From: Rhizobium sp. Q54
Lineage (GTDB): Bacteria > Bacteroidota > Bacteroidia > Flavobacteriales > Flavobacteriaceae
NCBI GenBank assembly: GCA_943324395.2
Contig: CALPLL020000050.1
Location: 1-10,477 of the forward strand
Direction of reading: 5' to 3'
Length of the DNA: 10,477 nucleotides
Shown in pieces: positions 1-5,842 of the stretch. The notes under the pieces were generated by a model, which made no database searches, was not told where the DNA came from, and saw nothing but the letters and a program-made list of their open reading frames with translations. Each line of letters opens with the position of its first letter. The first letter of the stretch is position 1. A program made the position numbers and the translations under genes.

Positions 1-26
1 ATAAATGTAATTTCAAAATCAAATGC

Positions 27-95
27 CCTAGCCCTGATGGAAGCGGTATCCCACACTTTTTAGTGTGGATATAGCGTACAGCAGGATAAAGCTCC
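27..95 (+). ncRNA. Structured intergenic element, copy 1 (Flavo-1-like candidate)
   Basis: This 69-base element can fold into nested helices: AGC 30-32 with GCT 91-93, CCTG 33-36 with CAGG 82-85, and an apical hairpin CCACACT 51-57 / AGTGTGG 62-68 with a TTTT loop, extended by TAT 47-49 / ATA 69-71. A second copy lies on the minus strand at 5644-5710. The lower helices and the GAAGCG and TAGCG internal-loop strands are the same in both copies, while the apical stem differs in both arms. From memory, this resembles an element repeated between genes in flavobacteria, possibly the Flavo-1 RNA motif; I could not run a covariance search to confirm the name. It lies upstream of the predicted prfA promoter, so it probably belongs to the 3' end of a transcript from the left rather than to the prfA leader. 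It could be a dispersed DNA repeat rather than a functional RNA. Confidence 0.6.
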
Positions 96-121
96 AAAAA
101 ATTGTAATTTTGAAAACTTTA

Positions 122-148
122 TTGTATCAACTATTTTTTGTAAATTTG
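122..148 (+). promoter_or_regulatory. Candidate prfA promoter (Bacteroidota sigma-A type)
   Basis: TAAATTTG at 141-148 is an exact match to the Bacteroidota -7 consensus TAnnTTTG. A TTG at 122-124 could serve as the -33 box, though the 16-base spacer is slightly short. Transcription would start near 153-156, leaving an A-rich leader of about 20 bases with a weak AAGGA (160-164) before the prfA ATG at 174. Confidence 0.55.
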
Positions 149-173
149 CGCACTTAAATAAGGAAAAAATAAA

Positions 174-1250
174 ATGTTAGACAGACTTCAAATAGTAAAA
201 CAACGTTTCGATGAAATATCGGATTTGATTATTCAACCCGATGTGATTAGCGATCAAAAGCGTTATGTACAATTGAATCAGGAATATAAAAGTTTAAAAG
301 CTCTTGCCGATAAACGCAATGAATATATTGTAGTTTTGGGAAATATTGATGAGGCAAATGAGATTATTGCCGATGGAAGTGACGCCGATATGACTGAAAT
401 GGCGAAAATGCAATTGGAGGAAGCGAAAGACAGATTGCCTATTTTGGAAGACGAAATTAAATTTTTATTAATTCCGAAAGACGCTGAAGACGCTAAAAAC
501 GTGATGGTGGAGATTAGAGCGGGTACAGGCGGTGATGAAGCAAGTATTTTTGCAGGCGATTTATTCAGAATGTACACTAAATATTGTGAAAATAGAGGTT
601 GGAGAACTTCTGTTGTAGATATTAACGAAGGAACATCTGGTGGTTTTAAAGAGGTTATTTTTGAGGTTACAGGGGAAGACGTTTATGGTACTTTAAAATT
701 TGAAGCTGGAGTTCACCGTGTTCAGCGTGTGCCACAAACAGAAACACAAGGACGTGTGCATACTTCTGCAGCTACGGTTATGGTACTTCCTGAAGCCGAA
801 GAATTTGATGTTCAAATTGATATGAATGATGTTCGAGTTGATTTCTTTTGTTCATCAGGACCTGGAGGACAATCTGTAAATACTACAAAATCGGCTGTTC
901 GTTTAACTCACGTTCCAACTGGTTTGGTTGCTCAATGTCAGGATCAAAAATCACAGCATAAAAATAAAGATAAAGCGATGGACGTATTACGTTCTAGATT
1001 ATACGAACAAGAATTGGCTAAAAAACAAGCTGAAGATGCAACAAAACGTTCGTCTCAAGTAAGTTCCGGAGACCGTTCGGCCAAAATTAGAACGTATAAT
1101 TATTCTCAAGGTCGTGTAACTGATCACCGTGTGGGATTGACTTTATACGATTTAGGAAATATTATGAATGGCGATATCCAAAAAATTGTTGACGAATTGC
1201 AATTGGTTAACAACATGGAAAAATTGAAAGAAGCGAGTGAGGTTTTCTAA
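174..1250 (+). CDS. prfA: Peptide chain release factor 1 (RF1)
   Basis: Cytoplasmic class I release factor that recognises UAA and UAG in the ribosomal A site and triggers hydrolysis of peptidyl-tRNA. The 358-residue length is normal for the family. The N-terminal helical domain covers roughly residues 1-105, followed by the conserved block around [10 protein letters not shown] (115-124). The stop-codon tripeptide is P187-Q188-T189 within [12 protein letters not shown]; this PxT form marks RF1, whereas RF2 has SPF. The catalytic GGQ is at 231-233 in [10 protein letters not shown], whose glutamine is normally N5-methylated by PrmC. The C-terminal SQHKNKDKA segment is also typical. The ATG at 174 follows a good TAnnTTTG promoter and a short A-rich leader. 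A strong terminator follows, so it is probably transcribed separately from pyrF. Identification is secure. Confidence 0.97.
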   Translation: MLDRLQIVKQRFDEISDLIIQPDVISDQKRYVQLNQEYKSLKALADKRNEYIVVLGNIDEANEIIADGSDADMTEMAKMQLEEAKDRLPILEDEIKFLLIPKDAEDAKNVMVEIRAGTGGDEASIFAGDLFRMYTKYCENRGWRTSVVDINEGTSGGFKEVIFEVTGEDVYGTLKFEAGVHRVQRVPQTETQGRVHTSAATVMVLPEAEEFDVQIDMNDVRVDFFCSSGPGGQSVNTTKSAVRLTHVPTGLVAQCQDQKSQHKNKDKAMDVLRSRLYEQELAKKQAEDATKRSSQVSSGDRSAKIRTYNYSQGRVTDHRVGLTLYDLGNIMNGDIQKIVDELQLVNNMEKLKEASEVF

Positions 1251-1288
1251 AAGATACAAGATAAGAGACTGATAGATAATAAACTATT

Positions 1289-1321
1289 AAATGCCACACT
1301 GAATTAAGTTTGGCATTTTTT
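1289..1321 (+). terminator. Rho-independent terminator of prfA
   Basis: A 12-base inverted repeat with one mismatch (AAATGCCACACT 1289-1300 and AGTTTGGCATTT 1307-1318) encloses the loop GAATTA and runs into a T-rich tail. It lies 39 bases after the prfA stop and separates prfA from pyrF. Confidence 0.85.
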
Positions 1322-1325
1322 ATAA

Positions 1326-1354
1326 AACTTTGCGAAAAACTTTGCAACTTTGCG
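1326..1354 (+). repeat. Three short AACTTTGC(G/A) repeats in the pyrF leader
   Basis: AACTTTGCG at 1326-1334, AACTTTGCA at 1338-1346 and AACTTTGCG at 1346-1354 lie between the prfA terminator and the pyrF start codon at 1370. The last two share one base. The TTTGC core resembles the end of a Bacteroidota -7 box, but no copy has the TA correctly spaced before TTTG. From memory, similar CTTTGCG runs are scattered between genes in Bacteroidota. The array may be a dispersed repeat or part of the pyrF promoter region. Confidence 0.6.
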
Positions 1355-1369
1355 GTTAAACACACAACA

Positions 1370-2182
1370 ATGACTACACAACAACTAATAGACCAAATTA
1401 AAATCAAAAAATCCTTTCTTTGTGTTGGATTAGATGTTGATTTGAATAAAATTCCTCCCCATTTATTAGAATCAGAAGATCCTATTTTTGAATTCAATAA
1501 GGCGATAATTGAAGCAACTCATGATTTAGCGGTTTCTTACAAACCAAATACCGCTTTTTATGAAGCGTATGGAATAAAAGGTTGGATTTCTTTACAAAAA
1601 ACAATCAATTACATCAACGAAAAATATCCCGAAATTTTCACCATTGCCGATGCAAAACGAGGAGATATTGGAAATACGTCTTCGATGTATGCCAAAGCTT
1701 TCTTTGAAGATTTAAATTTTGATAGTGTAACCGTTGCTCCGTATATGGGAAAAGATTCTGTGGAACCTTTCTTAGCTTTTGAAAACAAGCACACCATTAT
1801 GCTGGCTTTAACTTCCAATGAAGGTGCTTTTGATTTCCAAACCCTAAATGTAGATGGAAAGGAATTGTACAAACAAGTATTGGAAACATCTAAAGCTTGG
1901 AAAAATTCAGATAACTTAATGTATGTTGTAGGTGCTACAAAAGCAGAATATTTTACCGAAATCCGTAAAATTGTACCCGATAGTTTCTTGCTAGTTCCTG
2001 GCGTTGGCGCTCAAGGCGGAAGTCTTTCTGAAGTTTGCAAATATGGAATGAATTCCAATGTTGGCTTACTCATAAATTCTTCGAGAGCAATAATTTATGC
2101 TTCAAACGGAGTTGATTTTGTCGAAAAGGCTAGGGAAGAAGCTCTAAAAATGCAATTAGAAATGGCAGCTATTTTAAAATAG
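1370..2182 (+). CDS. pyrF: Orotidine-5'-phosphate decarboxylase, type 2
   Basis: Catalyses decarboxylation of OMP to UMP, the last step of de novo pyrimidine nucleotide synthesis, in the cytoplasm. The 270-residue product has the layout of the longer type-2 PyrF subfamily common in Bacteroidota. Visible motifs are the N-terminal FLCVGLDVD (16-24), [12 protein letters not shown] (57-68), the catalytic [11 protein letters not shown] (94-104, with K96 as the expected proton donor), VPGVGAQGG (209-217, phosphate-binding loop) and NSSRAI (236-241). I chose the ATG at 1370 because [10 protein letters not shown] matches the start expected for this subfamily. An in-frame ATG at 1310 would begin inside the prfA terminator stem and add an unrelated Cys/Phe-rich stretch. 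No strong Shine-Dalgarno site is present, which is usual here. Its stop lies two bases from the stop of the convergent GH16 gene. Confidence 0.95.
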   Translation: MTTQQLIDQIKIKKSFLCVGLDVDLNKIPPHLLESEDPIFEFNKAIIEATHDLAVSYKPNTAFYEAYGIKGWISLQKTINYINEKYPEIFTIADAKRGDIGNTSSMYAKAFFEDLNFDSVTVAPYMGKDSVEPFLAFENKHTIMLALTSNEGAFDFQTLNVDGKELYKQVLETSKAWKNSDNLMYVVGATKAEYFTEIRKIVPDSFLLVPGVGAQGGSLSEVCKYGMNSNVGLLINSSRAIIYASNGVDFVEKAREEALKMQLEMAAILK

Positions 2183-2184
2183 TA

Positions 2185-3786
2185 CTACTTCTTTATAAAC
2201 TTGTAGCTTTGAATTCCAACCTGCGAATTTACTTTTAAAATATAAATTCCACTTTGATAATTGGATAAATTCAATGTTGTTTCTTCTGAGTTTAATTTAA
2301 AGGAATCCAATTTTTGTCCCAATAAAGAGCTAATTGAAATAGTTGCACCTATAAGATTTTCATTCGATTTAAGTGTTATTTCATCAGAAGCGGGATTTGG
2401 AAAAAGCACCAAATTATTTACATTAACCACATTATTTGTTTCTAAAGCTGTTTGTTGGTATACCCTTACATAATCGACTTCCATTGCCGATTGAACAAAT
2501 CCAGCGGTTACACTAGGTTCAATAGCTACATTCAATAATATATATTGTTCAGCGTTAAATGGCCAGGTATATTGATTTTTGACTGGTGGATTATAGGTTA
2601 AATGATTAATTCCGTCAACGCTAAATGTTATTTTTTGCGTATCCCATTCGACTGCGTAAATATGAAAACTGGTTGATACCCCGGCAATATTTTGAGCATT
2701 TGATATGTATTCACCTACAGATAAATTTCCATTAATTGGATGGTGAACGGCACTAGAAACTACATTTTGATTGGTTCCCCAGTGTTCCATTATATCAATT
2801 TCTCCACAGGCAGGCCAACTTGCAGTACCAAAAGAGCTTGTCCAAAAACCACCTGGCTCAATAATATTTTTCCCAAGCATCCAAATAGCAGGCCATGTTC
2901 CAGCACCAACAGGGAGCTTAGCACGTACTTCTACACGACCGTATTTAAAAGAGAATTTTGAATTTAATCGGGCTGAGGTGTATTGTTTGGTTTTCCCCTG
3001 ATCAGTAAATGTTTCTCTTTTAGCAACAATACTTAGAATTCCATTATTTATAGTTGAATTTACCTGACGATTAGTATAATGCTGTAATTCCCCATTATAC
3101 CAGCTGTTTCCATTTGGAAGTTGGGTTTGAGGAAACCATTTTGTAGTATTTATACCTCCATTGGTATCAAATTCATCGCTCCAAACTAATGTATTAAAAA
3201 TAGTAGCTGCCCCAGAATAGTAAAAATCGTCAATATAAGCAGTAACTTGAGAAGTGTTATTTTCTCCATTTACTTGTAGAATGACTCTATTAAAATCCGA
3301 GCGATTCATAGGATTTTGAGAAGTAGGATCCAAATTTATAAATGGGTCACTAGCAAAATTAAAGGTAATAGTTTGCCATTGATTTAAAACTACAGATTTA
3401 ATTATTTCACATTGAGTAGCCCAAGGCGATACATCATTACCATTTTGTAATTTTAATGAAATTTGATTGGTTTGAGTTCCTGTAATTCCATTGGAAGGAA
3501 CATATATTTTTAATGAAAAAACACTACTAGTGTTTAAATTATAATTAAAACCAGCGTCAAAACGAACATTGGCATATTGCCCACCTGCATCGGTATATTT
3601 CAATACTTTTGCAGAGGTATTTATACCATTCTGAAAAGGGTTTGAAAATGCGTTATCCATACCGCAATTATCTCCAAACCATGAAGTTATTGTTGAATTT
3701 CCTTCAAAATTATCTTGCGATATCTGAGATTGTGAATATGAATTTAAAGAAAAAAATAATATAAAAACAAATGTAAAATTGCGCAT
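2185..3786 (-). CDS. Secreted family 16 glycoside hydrolase (laminarinase-like) with T9SS sorting domain
   Basis: Predicted extracellular or cell-surface endo-beta-glucanase, most likely acting on beta-1,3-glucans such as laminarin. The 533-residue protein starts with a signal peptide (about 1-18, MRNFTFVFILFFSLNSYS). An N-terminal beta-rich domain follows (about 24-192, ending AYIDDFYYSG) that resembles a galactose-binding-like carbohydrate-binding module. The GH16 catalytic domain covers about 198-446: VWSDEF (201-206), WPAIWML (298-304) and the signature GEIDIME (328-334), with E329 as expected nucleophile and E334 as acid/base. The ExDxxE spacing is that of laminarinase/agarase-type GH16 rather than ExDxE lichenases. 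Residues about 459-533 (LFPNPASDEITLK to YKFIKK) are a type A T9SS sorting domain, so it should be exported through the Sec and type IX routes. No SusC/SusD genes adjoin it. Substrate is inferred from family; agarose, porphyran or mixed-linkage glucan are not excluded. Confidence 0.92.
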   Translation of the reverse strand: MRNFTFVFILFFSLNSYSQSQISQDNFEGNSTITSWFGDNCGMDNAFSNPFQNGINTSAKVLKYTDAGGQYANVRFDAGFNYNLNTSSVFSLKIYVPSNGITGTQTNQISLKLQNGNDVSPWATQCEIIKSVVLNQWQTITFNFASDPFINLDPTSQNPMNRSDFNRVILQVNGENNTSQVTAYIDDFYYSGAATIFNTLVWSDEFDTNGGINTTKWFPQTQLPNGNSWYNGELQHYTNRQVNSTINNGILSIVAKRETFTDQGKTKQYTSARLNSKFSFKYGRVEVRAKLPVGAGTWPAIWMLGKNIIEPGGFWTSSFGTASWPACGEIDIMEHWGTNQNVVSSAVHHPINGNLSVGEYISNAQNIAGVSTSFHIYAVEWDTQKITFSVDGINHLTYNPPVKNQYTWPFNAEQYILLNVAIEPSVTAGFVQSAMEVDYVRVYQQTALETNNVVNVNNLVLFPNPASDEITLKSNENLIGATISISSLLGQKLDSFKLNSEETTLNLSNYQSGIYILKVNSQVGIQSYKFIKK

Positions 3787-3796
3787 AATTTACTGA

Positions 3797-3814
3797 AGTA
3801 TTTATAATAATACT
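3797..3814 (-). other. Small hairpin in the GH16 5' leader
   Basis: AGTATT (3797-3802) and AATACT (3809-3814) form a perfect 6-base inverted repeat with a 6-base AT loop. It falls between the predicted transcription start and the GH16 start codon at 3786, so it could be an operator or an RNA stabiliser. An AT-rich hairpin this short can occur by chance. Confidence 0.3.
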
Positions 3815-3819
3815 CCAAG

Positions 3820-3827
3820 CAAATCTA
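3820..3827 (-). promoter_or_regulatory. Candidate -7 box of the GH16 promoter
   Basis: On the minus strand this reads TAGATTTG, an exact match to TAnnTTTG, placed 33 bases upstream of the GH16 ATG. That would give a leader of about 25 bases. No TTG is visible at -33, so the promoter may need an activator. The remainder of the 3787-3969 divergent gap is very AT-rich. On the plus strand it has only a 7-of-8 match, TATATTTA (3949-3956), upstream of the hydrolase gene. Confidence 0.45.
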
Positions 3828-3969
3828 ATAATTATTATTACTTTACTACTATTTTACACCTATACTTAAACTATACATTTCAATTTAAATTGGTTTTGCT
3901 TTGTAAGTTAATAAAACTCAATAAGTCATTTTTTTGGTATAAATAATCTATATTTACAAAAAAAATCAA

Positions 3970-4752
3970 ATGATACATTTCACCGTTTATGAAAAAGACA
4001 AAGATGCCCAATGGGTTACTTTTGTTCATGGAGCGGGAGGAAGTTCATCCATTTGGTTCAAGCAAATTCGAGATTTCCAAAAGCATTTTAATGTCCTATT
4101 ATTGGATTTGAGAGGCCATGGAAATTCCAACCAACAAATAAAAAAAGCGTTCAAACAAAAATATACTTTTTCGGCTTTAGCCAATGATATTTTGGAAGTC
4201 TTAGACCATCTTAAAATTCAAAAATCACATTTTGTTGGAATTTCTTTAGGCACAATTCTCATTCGTCAATTGGCTGAAATGCATCCTGACCGGGTTCAAA
4301 GTATGATTCTAGGAGGTGCAATTTTAAAGATGAATTTTAGATCTCAAATTTTAATGAGATTAGGTAATATGTTTAAATATGTATTACCGTATTTAGTTTT
4401 ATATAAATTCTTTGCTTTTGTTATTATGCCTAATAAAAATCACAAACAATCCCGTTTGTTATTTATTAATGAAGCTAAAAAATTATATCAAAAAGAGTTT
4501 ATAAAATGGTTTAAGTTAACCGCTGAAATTAATCCTATTTTAAAGTGGTTCCGTCAAGAAGAATTGAATATTCCTACTTTATATATTATGGGTGAAGAAG
4601 ATTATATGTTCCTACCATCGGTGAGAAAAGTAGTTGAAAAACATTTCAAATCCTCCCAACTATTTGTAGTTCAGCAATGTGGACATGTGGTTAATATTGA
4701 ACAACCCCTTACTTTTAATTTTACAGTTATTTCATTTTTAAATAAAATATAA
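3970..4752 (+). CDS. Alpha/beta-fold hydrolase
   Basis: Cytoplasmic serine hydrolase of the alpha/beta-hydrolase superfamily; the substrate cannot be told from sequence. The 260-residue protein has no signal peptide. Visible elements are the oxyanion-hole HGAGG (20-24), the DLRGHGNS strand-loop (46-53), the nucleophile elbow GISLG (90-94, with S92), a candidate acid D211 in MGEEDYMF, and a catalytic H239 in CGHV. All three triad residues are present, so it should be active. The cap region (about 120-195) is rich in aromatic and basic residues (FKYVLPYLVLYKFFAFVIMP), suggesting a hydrophobic, perhaps ester or lipid-like, substrate or membrane contact. It is divergent from the GH16 gene and convergent with the DUF4197 gene. 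Its start at 3970 follows an A-rich leader without a Shine-Dalgarno site. It resembles small esterase/peroxidase-like hydrolases, but a specific name would be a guess. Confidence 0.88.
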   Translation: MIHFTVYEKDKDAQWVTFVHGAGGSSSIWFKQIRDFQKHFNVLLLDLRGHGNSNQQIKKAFKQKYTFSALANDILEVLDHLKIQKSHFVGISLGTILIRQLAEMHPDRVQSMILGGAILKMNFRSQILMRLGNMFKYVLPYLVLYKFFAFVIMPNKNHKQSRLLFINEAKKLYQKEFIKWFKLTAEINPILKWFRQEELNIPTLYIMGEEDYMFLPSVRKVVEKHFKSSQLFVVQQCGHVVNIEQPLTFNFTVISFLNKI

Positions 4753-4779
4753 AAAAACCACTACTCGAAAGCAGTGGTT
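4749..4779 (-). terminator. Hairpin terminator between convergent genes (T-tract on minus strand)
   Basis: AACCACTACT (4756-4765) and AGCAGTGGTT (4770-4779) form a 10-base stem with one mismatch around the loop CGAA. Read on the minus strand the stem is followed by a run of seven T, as in an intrinsic terminator for the DUF4197 gene, whose stop is 98 bases upstream in that direction. On the plus strand the stem begins four bases after the hydrolase stop but lacks a clean T-tract, so termination that way is probably weaker. Confidence 0.75.
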
Positions 4780-4876
4780 AATTCCCTAATAACTCAATTT
4801 ACTAATTTTAAACTACAATGCAAATATCTTCTTGATTTGCAATTTCAGAGTTAAAATACCGTTATCAATTTGTTAT

Positions 4877-5599
4877 TTATTTCTTATCCTGCATCGAAAA
4901 AACACTTTGAAGCAAACTTGAAGTCCTTGATTTTAAATTTACTCGAATGTCTTTTTCTTCAATTGCAATCATCGTAAAAACTCCTTTCATCGTTTCTTTG
5001 GTAACATAGTCCTTTAAATCTGGATTAACTTTTTTCATCAACGGAACAGAATTGTACTTCGATATTATTTGACTCCAAATTTTATCTGCATTTACTTTGT
5101 TCAAAGATGTAGCAATAATCGGACTAAATTTGTCATATAAAGATGTGGAAGTAGCAGTTTCTAAATAGGAAGTTGCCGCTTTTTCATTTCCCATTAATAT
5201 GCTTTTTGCATCATTAAAATTGATGTTTTTTACAGCGTCAACAAATATCGGAGTCGCTTCCTTCACAGCATCTTCAGCAGCTCTATTTAAAACCACTAAT
5301 CCTTGATCAGCCAAATTTGACATTCCCAAACTGCGCAAAGTTCTATCCACTTTCTGCAATTCTTCAGGCAATAAAATCTTCACCAAATCATTTTTGTAAA
5401 ACCCATCTTCGGCAGTCAATTTCGATACTTGTTTTGCAATTCCATTGTTTAAGGCCTCCTTCAAACCTGCACTAATATCCGGCAAAGTGGTTAATTTGGT
5501 CACTTTTGGAATTTTACTTTCAGCCAATTTTTTTAAATCTTTAAATTGTGCAAAACTAATAATTGGCACAAATAACAAGTAAATCAGAACTTTTTTCAT
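4877..5599 (-). CDS. Exported DUF4197 family protein
   Basis: Protein of unknown function matching the DUF4197 family, which is known from Bacteroidota and Proteobacteria. The 240-residue product has a signal peptide (MKKVLIYLLFVPIISFA, cleavage likely before Q18). There is no lipobox cysteine, so it is expected to be periplasmic rather than a lipoprotein. The mature part is mostly helical. Family-like segments are ISAGLKEALNNG (42-53), GFYKN (66-70), ILLPEELQKV (75-84), LNRAAEDA (104-111) and the C-terminal VTKETMKGVFTMIAIEEKDIR (199-219). No catalytic motif can be seen. It is monocistronic, divergent from the mutase gene and followed by its own terminator. A structured element of the same type as at 27-95 sits 44 bases upstream on the same strand. 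The family assignment comes from motif recall, not a search. Confidence 0.85.
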   Translation of the reverse strand: MKKVLIYLLFVPIISFAQFKDLKKLAESKIPKVTKLTTLPDISAGLKEALNNGIAKQVSKLTAEDGFYKNDLVKILLPEELQKVDRTLRSLGMSNLADQGLVVLNRAAEDAVKEATPIFVDAVKNINFNDAKSILMGNEKAATSYLETATSTSLYDKFSPIIATSLNKVNADKIWSQIISKYNSVPLMKKVNPDLKDYVTKETMKGVFTMIAIEEKDIRVNLKSRTSSLLQSVFSMQDKK

Positions 5600-5643
5600 T
5601 TAGTTTTTTTAAATTCTATGCAAACTCTATACCAATTTTATTT

Positions 5644-5710
5644 GGAGCTTTTTCCTGCTATCCGCTAAATCCTCGCAAGGGCGAGGGATATCGCTTCTAT
5701 CAGGGCTAGG
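5644..5710 (-). ncRNA. Structured intergenic element, copy 2 (Flavo-1-like candidate)
   Basis: Read on the minus strand, this 67-base element aligns end to end with the element at 27-95. The helices AGC/GCT (5705-5707 with 5646-5648) and CCTG/CAGG (5701-5704 with 5654-5657) are preserved. The apical stem is CCTCGC/GCGAGG (5671-5676 with 5681-5686), a different sequence from copy 1 on both arms but still fully paired. It lies in the 243-base gap between two divergent genes, in the same direction as the DUF4197 gene. If that gene's promoter lies further upstream, the element could be in its leader. No clean TAnnTTTG is visible between the element and the gene; the nearest is TAGAGTTTG, one base too long. 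The rest of the gap (5711-5842) is AT-rich with no recognisable site. Confidence 0.6.
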
Positions 5711-5842
5711 ACTCACGATTAATTTTAAATTTTAATTTTCTTTCAAAATTCCACATTGTCATTAAGCATGTTTTTTTCTATTATTTCTAAATTATTTTTA
5801 AAAAACTCGTAAATTGCACCTTCAAAATTATCACATTCATAA

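Noticed and set aside
1..63. Open frame from the left edge as the tail of an upstream gene
   Set aside because: It is about 20 codons long, overlaps the structured element and has no recognisable protein motif.
278..577. Minus-strand open frame inside prfA
   Set aside because: It is a shadow of the well-conserved prfA frame, with no recognisable motif or upstream signal.
1310..1369. Upstream in-frame ATG that would extend PyrF by 20 residues
   Set aside because: It begins inside the prfA terminator stem and encodes a Cys/Phe-rich stretch unlike the family start; the ATG at 1370 fits PyrF.
2740..3001. Plus-strand open frames opposite the GH16 catalytic region
   Set aside because: They overlap the GH16 active-site coding sequence and look like antisense shadows.
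4819..4841. Inverted repeat TGCAAAT / ATTTGCA downstream of the DUF4197 gene
   Set aside because: The stem is only seven AT-rich base pairs with a nine-base loop and no T-tract; it could be chance.
5756..5816. Promoter for the mutase gene (TTG 5756-5758 and TAAATTG 5810-5816)
   Set aside because: The -7 box is one base short of TAnnTTTG and the spacing is too long, so it was not listed as a feature.
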